A stretch of 64,000 nt of DNA from Chryseomicrobium palamuruense (GCF_042649045.1 NZ_JBHSEF010000009.1:1-64000), one strand, 5' to 3'; positions 7,802 through 16,896 are shown, numbered from the stretch's first letter. The notes: generated by a model not told the origin, from the sequence alone. A program made the numbers and translations.

Positions 7802-8827
7802 TCATCCATTCATTTGAGAAGGAGATGTGCGCATTTGGCGACGTTTCCAGTCTTTGAAGGAGATAAACGTTTTCGCGGTTTCGTCATAGAGACGGAACTT
7901 CAAGGACGTTAAACTTGTCTTTAAAGTGATCGTTGTTGCCTGGTGAAGCGGCGGTGTCTTTTCATGGGCTTCTTCTAGCAAGTAGTTCGGAACACGTGGG
8001 CTTAAGTGATGCACATGATGATAGCCGATATTTCCTGTTAACCATTGTAAAACTTTCGGCAGTTGGTAGTACGAGCTTCCATCAACAGCCGCTTTCACGT
8101 AATCCCACTCTGTTTCTTCCTCAAAATAGGAATCCTCAAACTGATGCTGTACATAGAACAACCAGATCCCGAGTACGCCTGCTACATAGACGGTCGTACC
8201 TTGGATAATGGCAAACTCTGTCCATCCAAGAAGGAAGCCAGCTAGTGTATAAAGGACAATCACGCTGATTGTAATCAAGTGTGTATTCCAACGCTCTTTC
8301 GGACGTGCGTCTTTGCGATTGATGCGGCTTGAAATTAAGAACAGATAAATAGGACCTAGACCAAACATCACCAGTGGATTACGGTAAAGACGATAAGCTA
8401 ATTTTTGACCTGGAGATGCTTCTGTGTATTCTTCCACAGTCATTACCCACATGTCACCCGTGCCTCGCTTGTCGAGATTACTGCTCGTCGCATGGTGAAT
8501 CGAGTGTTCACGTTTCCATTTTTCATAAGCAAAAAGAGTCAAGATTCCAGTGATGGTCCCCATGATATTGTTTGCTTTTTTATTTTTGAAGAAAGATCCG
8601 TGTGTGCAATCGTGGAAAATGATGAACGTACGTACCATAAACCCTGCCGCAATGACAGCAAAGCCGATGCTCAACAGAACGGAAATATCAAATGTTAGAT
8701 AGGCAAGGGCCCATACCAAGAATAGAGGGACAATCGTATTGATAACTTGGATAATGCTTTTGTTTAATTGAGATTTTTCAAAGGGAGCCACTTGTTTACG
8801 TAGCTCTCGAATGCGTTGTTTATCCAT
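7802..8827 (-). CDS. des: Acyl-lipid (delta-5 type) fatty acid desaturase Des
   Basis: This 341-residue integral membrane di-iron desaturase introduces double bonds into membrane phospholipid acyl chains. The three histidine boxes are present: HDCTH (72-76), HSIHH (108-112) and HHVHH (about 272-276). Hydrophobic segments around 30-68, 85-105 and 180-225 agree with the family topology. It heads the des-desK-desR cluster and its promoter carries DesR-like sites, so it is expected to be induced by cold or membrane ordering. Confidence 0.95.
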   Translation of the reverse strand: MDKQRIRELRKQVAPFEKSQLNKSIIQVINTIVPLFLVWALAYLTFDISVLLSIGFAVIAAGFMVRTFIIFHDCTHGSFFKNKKANNIMGTITGILTLFAYEKWKREHSIHHATSSNLDKRGTGDMWVMTVEEYTEASPGQKLAYRLYRNPLVMFGLGPIYLFLISSRINRKDARPKERWNTHLITISVIVLYTLAGFLLGWTEFAIIQGTTVYVAGVLGIWLFYVQHQFEDSYFEEETEWDYVKAAVDGSSYYQLPKVLQWLTGNIGYHHVHHLSPRVPNYLLEEAHEKTPPLHQATTITLKTSLTSLKFRLYDETAKTFISFKDWKRRQMRTSPSQMNG

Positions 8828-8839
8828 GTGATGCCTCCT

Positions 8840-8880
8840 GGTCGTAATTGATTACTTTAAGCTTAATCAAGTTTACGACC
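8840..8880 (-). promoter_or_regulatory. 5' leader hairpin of des mRNA
   Basis: GGTCGTAA + TTGATTA (8840-8854) pair with TAATCAA + TTACGACC (8864-8880), a 15-bp stem with a 2-base bulge and 9-base loop. It abuts the Shine-Dalgarno (AGGAGG) on its 3' side. From the predicted -10 the transcript should begin at about 8876, so the RNA nearly starts with this stem. Confidence 0.65.
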
Positions 8881-8882
8881 AG

Positions 8883-8927
8883 ATAGTAATAGCAGATGTA
8901 AGCAATGTCATATGACAAGTGTCATAT
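8883..8927 (-). promoter_or_regulatory. des promoter with DesR operator
   Basis: Minus-strand -35 ATGACA (8906-8911), 17-base spacer and -10 TACTAT (8883-8888). TGTCATAT occurs as a direct repeat at 8906-8913 and 8920-8927 (14-base step), the first within a perfect TGTCATATGACA palindrome. The motif resembles the GTCATAT half-sites known for DesR, and its place over and upstream of the -35 suits an activator. Confidence 0.75.
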
Positions 8928-8929
8928 AA

Positions 8930-8953
8930 AAAGGCCCTCACCGAAGTGAGAGC
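8930..8953 (-). terminator. Terminator of putP-like gene
   Basis: Minus-strand hairpin GGCTCTCAC-TTCG-GTGAGGGCC followed by TTTTTATAT. The T run overlaps the upstream DesR half-site region. Confidence 0.85.
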
Positions 8954-8961
8954 CAGACATC

Positions 8962-10455
8962 TTATTTATTTTCCTCGATTAAACGGTTCGTTTCATCAAA
9001 TTCATGATCGATTTCCAGATTTGGTTTGTATGTCATCAAGCTGACAACGACAGTGACAATCAAGCTCAGGATGAAACCAGGAACGATTTCGTACATAGCG
9101 CTTTTAAGCACCTCAGTGTTCGCCCATATGACAACGACAACGGCTCCGACGATCATACCTGCTAGAGCCCCTTGAGAAGTCAGCTTTCTCCAGTAAAGAG
9201 AGAGAAGGATGACCGGACCGAAAGAAGCACCAAACCCTGCCCAAGCGAACTCAACCAAACCTAAAATCGTTTCATTTTGTTCCCAAGCAAGGAAACCAGC
9301 AAAGATGGATACCGCTAATACAGCAATACGTCCGTACAATACATATGTTTTATCTTCCGCATCCGATTTGATAACTTTTTTGTACAAATCTTCCACGAGT
9401 GCAGAAGAGGTGACAATCAATTGAGAAGAAATCGTACTCATGATTGCCGCTAAGATCGCAGCAAGCATTAAACCAGCGATGAACGGGTGGAACACAGCTT
9501 GGCCTAATACAATAAAGACCGTTTCTGCAGTTGTTTCATCCAGTGGTGTTTGGCCTGCCTGGTTGAAGTAAGCTACCCCAACTAAAGCTGTTGTAATGGC
9601 ACCAAGTAAGCTGAAAATCATCCAGCTAATTCCGATGCGGCGAGCAGATTTTGCTTCACGGGCAGATTTGATCGCCATGAAACGAACAATGATGTGCGGT
9701 TGACCGAAATAGCCAAGTCCCCAAGCAGCAGTAGAGATAATGCCAAGAACTGTAGTTCCAGCAAACAAGCTGAAGTGATTTGGTTCCACTGCTTGAATCG
9801 CATTCACTGTTTCACCGAATCCACCAAGTGCCACGATTCCAATAGCAGGAACAAGAATAAGTGCAATCACCATCATTAACCCTTGTAAAAAGTCAGTATA
9901 ACTTACTGCCAAGAAGCCTCCGAATAGTGTATAAGCTACAACGACAGCTGAAACAATGAGAAGTCCAGCGTGATAATTTAATCCGAATGAACTCTCAAAG
10001 AATTTTCCACCTGCTACCATTCCAGACGATACATAGAATGTAAAGAATAGTAAAATGATGATACCTGAAGCAATTCGAATTAAAGAAGATTTCCCTTTTA
10101 ACCGGTTATCTAAATAACTTGGGATCGTAATGGAGTTGCTGGACACCTCTGTGTAGACGCGTAAGCGTGGTGCAACGAATACCCAGTTCAAGTAAGCCCC
10201 AATCGTAAGACCGATGGCAATCCAAGCACTTCCTAACCCAGAAAGGTAGATAGCACCAGGTAGACCCATGAGTAACCATGCTGACATATCGGCTGCTCCG
10301 GCACTCAAAGCGGTTACAGCGGGACCTAAATCGCGTCCTCCAAGCATATAGTCGTTCAGATTGGTTGTCTTGCGGTAAGCATAATATCCGATAACGAGCA
10401 TCGTAACCATATAGATAATAATGGCAATAATCTGATAAATTTCTGCTGACATCAT
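8962..10455 (-). CDS. putP: Sodium/proline symporter (PutP/OpuE type)
   Basis: A 497-residue sodium:solute symporter with about 13 membrane helices. Family signatures include GGRDLGPAVTALSAGAADMSAWLLMGLPGA split over helices 1-2 and the SISSTISSQLIVTSSALVEDLYK-like region (SAIMSTISSQL here). It imports L-proline with Na+, either as nutrient or osmoprotectant (OpuE role). The sequence cannot separate the two. AGGAGG lies 5 bases before the first of two adjacent ATG codons. The gene is monocistronic. Confidence 0.9.
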   Translation of the reverse strand: MMSAEIYQIIAIIIYMVTMLVIGYYAYRKTTNLNDYMLGGRDLGPAVTALSAGAADMSAWLLMGLPGAIYLSGLGSAWIAIGLTIGAYLNWVFVAPRLRVYTEVSSNSITIPSYLDNRLKGKSSLIRIASGIIILLFFTFYVSSGMVAGGKFFESSFGLNYHAGLLIVSAVVVAYTLFGGFLAVSYTDFLQGLMMVIALILVPAIGIVALGGFGETVNAIQAVEPNHFSLFAGTTVLGIISTAAWGLGYFGQPHIIVRFMAIKSAREAKSARRIGISWMIFSLLGAITTALVGVAYFNQAGQTPLDETTAETVFIVLGQAVFHPFIAGLMLAAILAAIMSTISSQLIVTSSALVEDLYKKVIKSDAEDKTYVLYGRIAVLAVSIFAGFLAWEQNETILGLVEFAWAGFGASFGPVILLSLYWRKLTSQGALAGMIVGAVVVVIWANTEVLKSAMYEIVPGFILSLIVTVVVSLMTYKPNLEIDHEFDETNRLIEENK

Positions 10456-10576
10456 AATGACCTCCTTTTCAAATTCATAGTAACAAGTATATTGTATTCT
10501 GTATAGAGTCTTTTAAGTTTTATACTTCATATAGGAAAGAACACGGGAACCAATACCTGGCAGAAGGAGAAATCAT

Positions 10577-11722
10577 ATGAAAATTTTACATACCGCCGAT
10601 TGGCACCTAGGAAAATGGTTGCAAGGAATTTCACTTCTTGATGACCAACGATATATGCTGGAACAACTACTCCTTGTTATTGACGAGCAACAACCGGATG
10701 TCATTGTGATGGCTGGCGATATTTATGACCGCGCCATTCCTCCTGTAGAAGCTATTCAATTGTTTGGAGAGTTCTTACATAAAATTGTGGACGTGCGAAG
10801 GATTCCTTTCCTGGCTGTGACGGGGAACCATGATAGTCCGGGACGCATGCAATTTGGTTCTACGTTTATGAAGCAAGCCGGTCTTCATCTGCACGGAGAC
10901 TGGCAACCGGGGAACCACAAAGTCCGTCTGGAAGATATCCATGGCCCTGTCGACTTTCATCTGATCCCGTATATGGATCCGGCCCAGGTACGCTTCCGGC
11001 TGAACAAAGAAGAGAGCATGAATCACCAGGAAGCGATGGAGCAGGTTCTCGAGAGTTGCCTTCCGCTTGAAGAAGGGGTGCGTCACGTCTTTGTAGGTCA
11101 TGCGTTTGTCACACCTTACGGGGAACCGGAAGAGAATACGAGTGAAGCCGAACGCCCACTTGCGATAGGCGGAGCGGAATACGTATCTGCACAACTCTTT
11201 CAACATTTTCACTACACAGCACTTGGCCATTTGCACAGAGCTCATCACTGCGGTATGGAACACGTGCGTTTTTCCGGAAGTCCGATGACGTATGCAATCT
11301 CGGAAGCCGGTACGGAAAAAGGGGTCTTGCTTGTCGAATTGGATGCGGCAGGAAAGACACATATTACCTTGCATCCATTACCACCACGCCGCGCCATGCG
11401 CCGTATCGAAGGTAAGCTACAGGATGTATTAAAGCACCCGCTGAGCGAAGACTATGTCATCGTCAAACTACTGGATGAAGGACCGATTCTGTCACCGATG
11501 GAACAGCTCCGTACCGTCTACCCGAATACACTTCACGTAGAGCGTCAGCTTGTCGTCTTAGGCTCAGAGGCACATGTGCCTTTAAAGGAACGCCAACAAC
11601 TTAATGAACGCGCTTTATTTACAGCATTTTTAGAGGAAATCACCAATGAACAACCGAATGAAGAGATGACCGCGCTCTTTCTAGAAGCCTGGCATCACGC
11701 GCAACAAGAGGAGGAGAACTGA
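10577..11722 (+). CDS. sbcD: Exonuclease subunit SbcD
   Basis: 381-residue Mre11-type nuclease, the catalytic partner of SbcC in DNA hairpin and end processing. Phosphoesterase motifs are TADWHLG (residues 6-12), AGDIYDR, TGNHDSPGR, VGHAF and GHLHRAH. The length is slightly below the 391 residues of B. subtilis SbcD. It overlaps the sbcC start by one base (TGATG), so translation is coupled. Confidence 0.95.
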   Translation: MKILHTADWHLGKWLQGISLLDDQRYMLEQLLLVIDEQQPDVIVMAGDIYDRAIPPVEAIQLFGEFLHKIVDVRRIPFLAVTGNHDSPGRMQFGSTFMKQAGLHLHGDWQPGNHKVRLEDIHGPVDFHLIPYMDPAQVRFRLNKEESMNHQEAMEQVLESCLPLEEGVRHVFVGHAFVTPYGEPEENTSEAERPLAIGGAEYVSAQLFQHFHYTALGHLHRAHHCGMEHVRFSGSPMTYAISEAGTEKGVLLVELDAAGKTHITLHPLPPRRAMRRIEGKLQDVLKHPLSEDYVIVKLLDEGPILSPMEQLRTVYPNTLHVERQLVVLGSEAHVPLKERQQLNERALFTAFLEEITNEQPNEEMTALFLEAWHHAQQEEEN

Positions 11723-14700
11723 TGCGACCCCTTTACTTGAAAATGACCGCATTTGGTCCATACCGTGAACAGGAAACCATTGATTTCTCTGAGCTTCATC
11801 CGCACACTCTGTTTGTCATTGCTGGACCGACTGGAGCAGGGAAGACGAGTATCTTTGACGCGTTGTCCTTTGCCCTTTTTGGCACCGGAAGTGGAGAGGA
11901 TCGTCAAGATACCCGAATGCTACGCAGTGATTTTGCACCGGATGAGTTACATACAGCAGTTGAGCTGACATTTTCTGTGCGCGGACGGACGATTCGTATC
12001 TTCCGACAGATGGCGCACATCAAAACGGGAAACAAAACAGCAACAGGTGAAAAATATGAGCTTGTGGAAGTGACACCAGAAGGAGAGGTTCCTCTTGTCG
12101 AGCGGTACACTGTGCGGGAAATCAATGCGAAACTAATGGAACTAGTGGGCATGACAGCTGAACAGTTTCACCAGATTGTGATGTTGCCGCAAGGGGAGTT
12201 CCGGAAATTTTTGACGTCCTCTACCGATCAAAAAGAACTGATTTTGCGTAAACTATTCCGGACTGAACGTTTTCAGCGGATGAATGAATTTTTACGAGAG
12301 AAACGTCAACAACTTCTGAATTCCTCTCAGCAACACCGTGCCGTCCTCATGACGCTCGTGAGTCAAGCAGCAGGTCTCTATCCGGAAGTAGAGACATTCA
12401 AGCAGCATCAAATCAATCTCTATCAAATTGATGATGCATTCACACGTGGCATGGATGAATTGAAGAAACAACAACTGCAAGCGACAGAAATAGAACAACA
12501 TGCGTGGACCCATTTCCAAGTCGAGCAGAAAAGACTGCAGCAAATGGAATGGATGCAAGCAAAGCGTGTGCGACTTGAAGAACTGGTGACGAAACATCAG
12601 ACATTGATCAATCAACAACCTTTGATGGAGAAGGGGAAGGCGCGTCTAGAAGCGGCAGAACGCGCTCAATCTATTGCCCCGGTCTATCTGGTCTACAAAC
12701 AGATGATGCAAAAAGCACAACTAAAACAAGAAGCCGTGCAGAATCTGAAACAAGAGGCTGAGCAGGTCACGATACAATTTACCGAAATCGAGAAGAAGTG
12801 GAAGACGCTTCAGGCGGAAGAAGAAAAGCGTCAAGACTTACGACGAGCAGTGGAGAAGCTAGAAGATCGCGTCAAGCAACTGGAACAACGAGATGTCCTT
12901 TTGACAAAAGAGCGGAGTCTTGCGAAAGAAAAAGAACTGCACGACACAGCTGTGCAACAGATGAAAGGCGAACTTCAACAAATGGACGACCGCCTTCAAT
13001 TCTTGGTAGAGCAGTATCAAGCACTAACTGCAGAAGCGGACGGACTGACCGAACTGGAGAAAGCACGAAGCACACTCTCAGAACAGCTCAAGCAACTCAC
13101 TCATTATGAACAAGTTCAAAGGCAGATTGACGAGTTCTCTCAAGAACTTCTTCAAACTGCACAAGCTGAGCAACAAGCAAAAGAGGAGTGGCAGCAGTTC
13201 CAAAAACGTCAGGCCAATCAGCTGGCCGTCCAACTTGTTGAACATCTACACGACGGGGCACCTTGTCCGGTTTGTGGTGCGACAGAACATCCCTCTCCTG
13301 CCGTTCGGGAAGAAGAAGTATCTGAACATCGTCAGGCGGAACTGCAACAAAAATTACAGCAAGTGACGACACGTCACATGCGTCTGACACTTGAATTCGA
13401 GCGACTCCAAAAAGAAGCCAAAGCGTTGGAAGAAACGTATCCGAATGCGCTTGAGCAGAAAGAGAACTATGAACAACAACTTACAGAGGTGACAGCAGGC
13501 ATTAAAGGGTTAAATGAAAAAAAACAACAAGCATCGGCCTATATGTCAGAAGGAAAACCTCTTCGTCAGCAATCTCATCAATTGAAAGACCAGATGAGTG
13601 TACGCGAACAACAGCTCGCCCGAGTGACAGAGGAGTGGCAACGTCTTCAGGGGCAGCTTCAATCAATGGAAACCGCTGAAGAAGAGTCACTAGAGGATGT
13701 AAAGCAAGAGGCGCGTAAAATGGCTGCTTCATATAAACAAGCCGTCGATGAATGGCAACAGACCGACAAGACATATCATGGTGTCAAAGAACGTTTTCAG
13801 TCGGTAAGAGAGCGCCTGGAATGGGAACAAAATCAGCTGAAGCAGCTGCAAGAAGAAAAAGAGCAAGCCGTCGCAAGTTGGGAAGATGCGCTGCAGGCTC
13901 GAGGCTTTGAGAACGACAGTGCCTATACCCAGGCGTCTTTACCGGAAGCAGAGACAACTCGTTACAAAGAAGAGCTTCAGTCCTATGAGACGATGATTCA
14001 ACAGGTGATGACAGAGAAAGGGCTTCTTGAAAAAGAACTGGAAGGGCATGAGGAGCGGGTGCCTGTTGCAGATCAGCGAGCATTCGTACAAGAAGCGAAA
14101 GCGACATGGGATACAGAAAAAGAAAAAGCACAAAAACTACAAGGGATTTACGAGGCGAGCGAACGACTCATGAATCAATTCGCAGGTCTTAAGAATAAAA
14201 TGGGAGACACTGAGACGCAGCTGGCTACAACGACGTCCCTTTACGACGCACTGCGCGGGCAAAACAACAAGAAACTATCATTTGAACGCTATATGCTAAT
14301 TGCCTATCTCGAACAGATTACAGAAGCAGCGAATCAGCGCCTTCAATCGTTGTCTGGTGGTCAGTTCCGCTTAGTCCGCAGTGACCGTCAGGAAAGTCAC
14401 GGCAAACAAAGTGGTTTGCAACTAGATGTCTACGATGGATATACAGGACAGTTCCGAGATGTGAAGAGCTTGTCCGGTGGCGAAAAGTTCCATGCGTCGC
14501 TGAGCCTTGCGCTAGGGATGGCGGATGTCATGCAGGAGATGAACGGGGGCATTCAAATCGAGACGATGTTTATCGATGAGGGCTTTGGATCACTGGACGA
14601 GGAGTCACTACAAAAAGCAATAGACGCACTTGTGCAGCTTCAACGGACAGGACGACTCATTGGAGTCATCTCCCATGTGAAAGAATTACAGGCGGCCATT

Positions 14701-14766
14701 CCGGCACAGCTGCGGGTTCAGAAATCCGCTTCAGGAACGAGTAGTACCTCATTTCAAATCGGATAG
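11722..14766 (+). CDS. sbcC: Exonuclease subunit SbcC (Rad50-like ATPase)
   Basis: 1014-residue SMC-like protein. Walker A is GPTGAGKTS (35-43). Two long coiled-coil arms flank a zinc hook CPVC (515-518). The C-terminal signature SLSGGEKFHAS (around 916) and Walker B MFIDEGFGSLDEE (around 949) complete the ATPase head. With SbcD it cleaves DNA palindromes and processes ends. The downstream yqxD start lies 12 bases beyond its stop. Confidence 0.96.
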   Translation: MRPLYLKMTAFGPYREQETIDFSELHPHTLFVIAGPTGAGKTSIFDALSFALFGTGSGEDRQDTRMLRSDFAPDELHTAVELTFSVRGRTIRIFRQMAHIKTGNKTATGEKYELVEVTPEGEVPLVERYTVREINAKLMELVGMTAEQFHQIVMLPQGEFRKFLTSSTDQKELILRKLFRTERFQRMNEFLREKRQQLLNSSQQHRAVLMTLVSQAAGLYPEVETFKQHQINLYQIDDAFTRGMDELKKQQLQATEIEQHAWTHFQVEQKRLQQMEWMQAKRVRLEELVTKHQTLINQQPLMEKGKARLEAAERAQSIAPVYLVYKQMMQKAQLKQEAVQNLKQEAEQVTIQFTEIEKKWKTLQAEEEKRQDLRRAVEKLEDRVKQLEQRDVLLTKERSLAKEKELHDTAVQQMKGELQQMDDRLQFLVEQYQALTAEADGLTELEKARSTLSEQLKQLTHYEQVQRQIDEFSQELLQTAQAEQQAKEEWQQFQKRQANQLAVQLVEHLHDGAPCPVCGATEHPSPAVREEEVSEHRQAELQQKLQQVTTRHMRLTLEFERLQKEAKALEETYPNALEQKENYEQQLTEVTAGIKGLNEKKQQASAYMSEGKPLRQQSHQLKDQMSVREQQLARVTEEWQRLQGQLQSMETAEEESLEDVKQEARKMAASYKQAVDEWQQTDKTYHGVKERFQSVRERLEWEQNQLKQLQEEKEQAVASWEDALQARGFENDSAYTQASLPEAETTRYKEELQSYETMIQQVMTEKGLLEKELEGHEERVPVADQRAFVQEAKATWDTEKEKAQKLQGIYEASERLMNQFAGLKNKMGDTETQLATTTSLYDALRGQNNKKLSFERYMLIAYLEQITEAANQRLQSLSGGQFRLVRSDRQESHGKQSGLQLDVYDGYTGQFRDVKSLSGGEKFHASLSLALGMADVMQEMNGGIQIETMFIDEGFGSLDEESLQKAIDALVQLQRTGRLIGVISHVKELQAAIPAQLRVQKSASGTSSTSFQIG

Positions 14767-14778
14767 GGGGAAGATGAG

Positions 14779-15219
14779 ATGCAAATTATCGTAGATGCTG
14801 ACGGGTGTCCGGTGGTAGCGGAAGTGATTACAGCGGCGAAACTTTTTGGTATCCCTGTGACATTGATCTGTGATACCGCCCATGTCATGGAGCGGGAAGG
14901 GGCAGAGACCATCACCGTTTCAAAAGGCGCGGATGCTGTCGATTTCGTCCTCGTCAACCGGATGAGAAAAGAGGACGTCATCGTGACTCAGGATTACGGC
15001 TTAGCTGCTATGGTACTCGCCCGTGGTGGGTACGTGATAGATCAGAATGGCCACGAATACACCAATGATAATATATTGGGGATGCTAGAACGCCGTCATA
15101 CAGCAAAGAAAATCCGTCAGGCGGGTGGCCGATTAAAAGGTCCAAAAAAACGATCCAAAGAAGCCAATGCCGAATTTCAACAAAAGTTTGAACAGTTGCT
15201 GAGTCGCCTAAAAAATTGA
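14779..15219 (+). CDS. yqxD: UPF0178 / YaiI-YqxD family protein
   Basis: 146 residues with the family start IIVDADGCPV, then ICDTAH, the VTQDYGLA motif and NDNILGMLERRH. The fold is PIN-like, with conserved acidic residues D6, D8 and the D of TQDYGLA, which suggests a nuclease-like role that has not been proved. Its position behind sbcDC with a 12-base gap suggests co-transcription. Confidence 0.93.
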   Translation: MQIIVDADGCPVVAEVITAAKLFGIPVTLICDTAHVMEREGAETITVSKGADAVDFVLVNRMRKEDVIVTQDYGLAAMVLARGGYVIDQNGHEYTNDNILGMLERRHTAKKIRQAGGRLKGPKKRSKEANAEFQQKFEQLLSRLKN

Positions 15220-15244
15220 ACATTCATCTAGAATATTTGATGAA

Positions 15245-15265
15245 TCTTTGCTATACTATTTTGAT
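15245..15265 (+). promoter_or_regulatory. Extended -10 promoter of trhO
   Basis: TTTGCTATACT (TGC directly before TATACT) 30-40 bases upstream of the trhO start. There is no good -35, typical of extended -10 promoters. Confidence 0.5.
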
Positions 15266-15294
15266 GAATAAAATTAAAGGTGGAACAAGCAATC

Positions 15295-16251
15295 ATGAAA
15301 GAATATCGTGTATTACTTTACTATAAATATGTAGCGATTGAAGACCCGGAAACCTTCGCAGCCGAGCACTTGGCGGCATGCAAAGAAATTGGATTAAAAG
15401 GCCGTATCCTCGTTTCTCACGAAGGAATCAATGGTACATGTTCAGGTACCATCGAACAAACAGATGCGTACATGGACATGATGAACAACGACGAGCGCTT
15501 CAAGGACATCATGTGGAAAATGGACGATGCAGACGAGCATGCCTTCAAGAAAATGCATGTTCGTGCGAAAAATGAAATCGTTCACTTGGGTCTTGAAGAC
15601 GATATCAACCCGAATGAGATAACAGGTACGTACTTGTCACCAAAAGAATTCTTTGAGCAGATGCAAGAAGAGGATACGGTTGTTCTCGATGCACGGAACG
15701 ACTATGAATACGACCTCGGACACTTCCGCGGTTCAGTTCGTCCGGACATCCGCAATTTCCGTGAACTGCCACAATGGATCAAAGATAACAAAGAGAAATT
15801 AGAAGGCAAAAAGATCTTAACGTACTGCACAGGCGGGATTCGCTGTGAGAAATTCTCTGGTTGGTTGAAACGTGAAGGATTTGAAGACGTCGGTCAATTG
15901 CACGGTGGAATTCATACGTACGGAACAGACCCTGAAGTGCAAGGGCAACTTTGGGATGGTCAAATGTATGTGTTTGATAACCGTATTGCCGTACCTATCA
16001 ACCGCGTCGAGCACGTGATTGTTGGGAAAGATCACTTTGACGGGACGCCATGTGAGCGCTACGTGAACTGTGCGAATCCTGAATGTAATGACAAAATCCT
16101 CTGCTCAGAAGAAAACGAGCATAAATACATGCGTTCTTGTTCAGATGAGTGTCGCACACATCCACGTAACCGATACGTGGTGGAGTACAACATGACACCA
16201 GAGCAAGTAGAAGAGCGTCTGGCTGTTCTTGAAACAGCGGAAGTGAAGTAA
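15295..16251 (+). CDS. trhO: tRNA uridine-34 hydroxylase TrhO (YbfQ/YceA type)
   Basis: 318-residue rhodanese-family enzyme that makes 5-hydroxyuridine at tRNA position 34. An acylphosphatase-like N-terminal domain (RVLLYYKYVAIEDPE, GRILVSHEGINGT) precedes the rhodanese domain with the active loop C178-TGGIR-C184. A Cys-rich C-terminal segment (CANPECNDKILCSEE, CSDEC) looks metal-binding. The start at 15295 is preferred over GTG at 15280 because AAAGGTGG lies about 11 bases before it. A hairpin terminator follows. Confidence 0.93.
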   Translation: MKEYRVLLYYKYVAIEDPETFAAEHLAACKEIGLKGRILVSHEGINGTCSGTIEQTDAYMDMMNNDERFKDIMWKMDDADEHAFKKMHVRAKNEIVHLGLEDDINPNEITGTYLSPKEFFEQMQEEDTVVLDARNDYEYDLGHFRGSVRPDIRNFRELPQWIKDNKEKLEGKKILTYCTGGIRCEKFSGWLKREGFEDVGQLHGGIHTYGTDPEVQGQLWDGQMYVFDNRIAVPINRVEHVIVGKDHFDGTPCERYVNCANPECNDKILCSEENEHKYMRSCSDECRTHPRNRYVVEYNMTPEQVEERLAVLETAEVK

Positions 16252-16257
16252 GAAGAA

Positions 16258-16299
16258 GAGCAGCGTCTCATGACATTTTTTCGTTATGAGGTGCTGCTT
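16258..16299 (+). terminator. Terminator of trhO
   Basis: AGCAGCGTCTCATGAC / GTTATGAGGTGCTGCT hairpin (mismatches in the middle) followed by TTTTTC. It overlaps the 3' end of the short minus-strand gene at 16268. Confidence 0.75.
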
Positions 16300-16426
16300 T
16301 TTCTTTGCGCCTCTCAACACACCACGCCGGTTCGTACAAATTTGTTTCCAATAATCCATTTGTGGCCAATGGATTGATGTGGATGGCGACTAACGCTGCA
16401 TTCATGGCGAATAAATCAAGTTTCAT
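16268..16426 (-). CDS. Short gene with excellent ribosome-binding site, unknown
   Basis: The minus strand encodes 52 residues starting MKLDLFAMNAALVAIHINP and ending in a charged tail (ERRKEKAAPHNEKMS). The start has GAGGAGGTATTCACC directly upstream, an almost ideal Shine-Dalgarno at proper spacing, which separates it from the overlapping frames. The first 30 residues are hydrophobic to amphipathic and repeat an L-x-x-N pattern. A TTACAT/ATGTAA dyad lies at 16442-16458 upstream. I do not recognise the family. It is convergent with trhO and shares the terminator hairpin. Confidence 0.6.
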   Translation of the reverse strand: MKLDLFAMNAALVAIHINPLATNGLLETNLYEPAWCVERRKEKAAPHNEKMS

Positions 16427-16480
16427 GGTGAATACCTCCTCTTACATGGCTAATGTAACGGCTGCTCACTCCAAACCCTC

Positions 16481-16720
16481 TAAAGTGGGGTAGGTCTTTC
16501 TAAAAAGGGCTTGGGTAAACCGGCTTTTGAGGGAAGATGCGTGTTCAACGGATGGAGAGTGGGGTGGGGGCGAGGTGAAAGCACAAAATGGTTTCCATAA
16601 AACGAGTTTGTCACGACAAATCGATTCTCTGGTAGATGAAATTGGCGTTTTGTCACAACAAATTAAGGTTTTGTCACGAGAAACCTCTCGGCTGTACGAT
16701 GAACGCTCGCTCGGGAGTCT
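16481..16720 (+). repeat. Dispersed intergenic element, copy 2 (with 21-base array)
   Basis: Block A at 16481-16540 (AAAAGGGCTTGGGTAAACC, then CTTTTGAGGGAAGATG), leader TTTCCATAAAACGAGT (16592-16607) and array cores at 16614, 16635, 16656 and 16677, exactly 21 bases apart. One frame is open through the array and reads as heptads beginning LSRQIDS, LVDEIGV, LSQQIKV and LSRETSR, followed by LYDERS. Copy 1 has the same frame with stops. The stretch 16721-16896 holds only a hairpin and the promoter of the next gene. Confidence 0.75.
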
Positions 16721-16763
16721 GGGCACGCCCGATTTCCTCGGCATTTCTGAACGAGCCTGCTCC

Positions 16764-16794
16764 ACTTTTCTGGAAAATTATCAGAAAAGTGGAT
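16764..16794. repeat. Perfect inverted repeat in intergenic region
   Basis: CCACTTTTCTG and its complement separated by 9 bases. There is no T run on the plus side and only a short one on the minus side, so its role as a terminator is doubtful. Confidence 0.5.
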
Positions 16795-16896
16795 TATTAT
16801 ACACAAGTGTTTAATAAATTGCAAATGCGGATATATATAATATAGAACCGGTTGAGGTCCACCGGAAAACAAATGGGCCGAATAGGAGTGGGAGCA

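Noticed and set aside
10775..11374. 199-codon minus-strand frame inside sbcD
   Set aside because: Shadow of a strongly conserved gene; composition is antisense-like and there is no start signal.
16305..16493. Forward 62-codon frame opposite the 52-residue minus-strand gene
   Set aside because: No ribosome-binding site, runs into the repeat element, and the opposite strand has a clearly better start.
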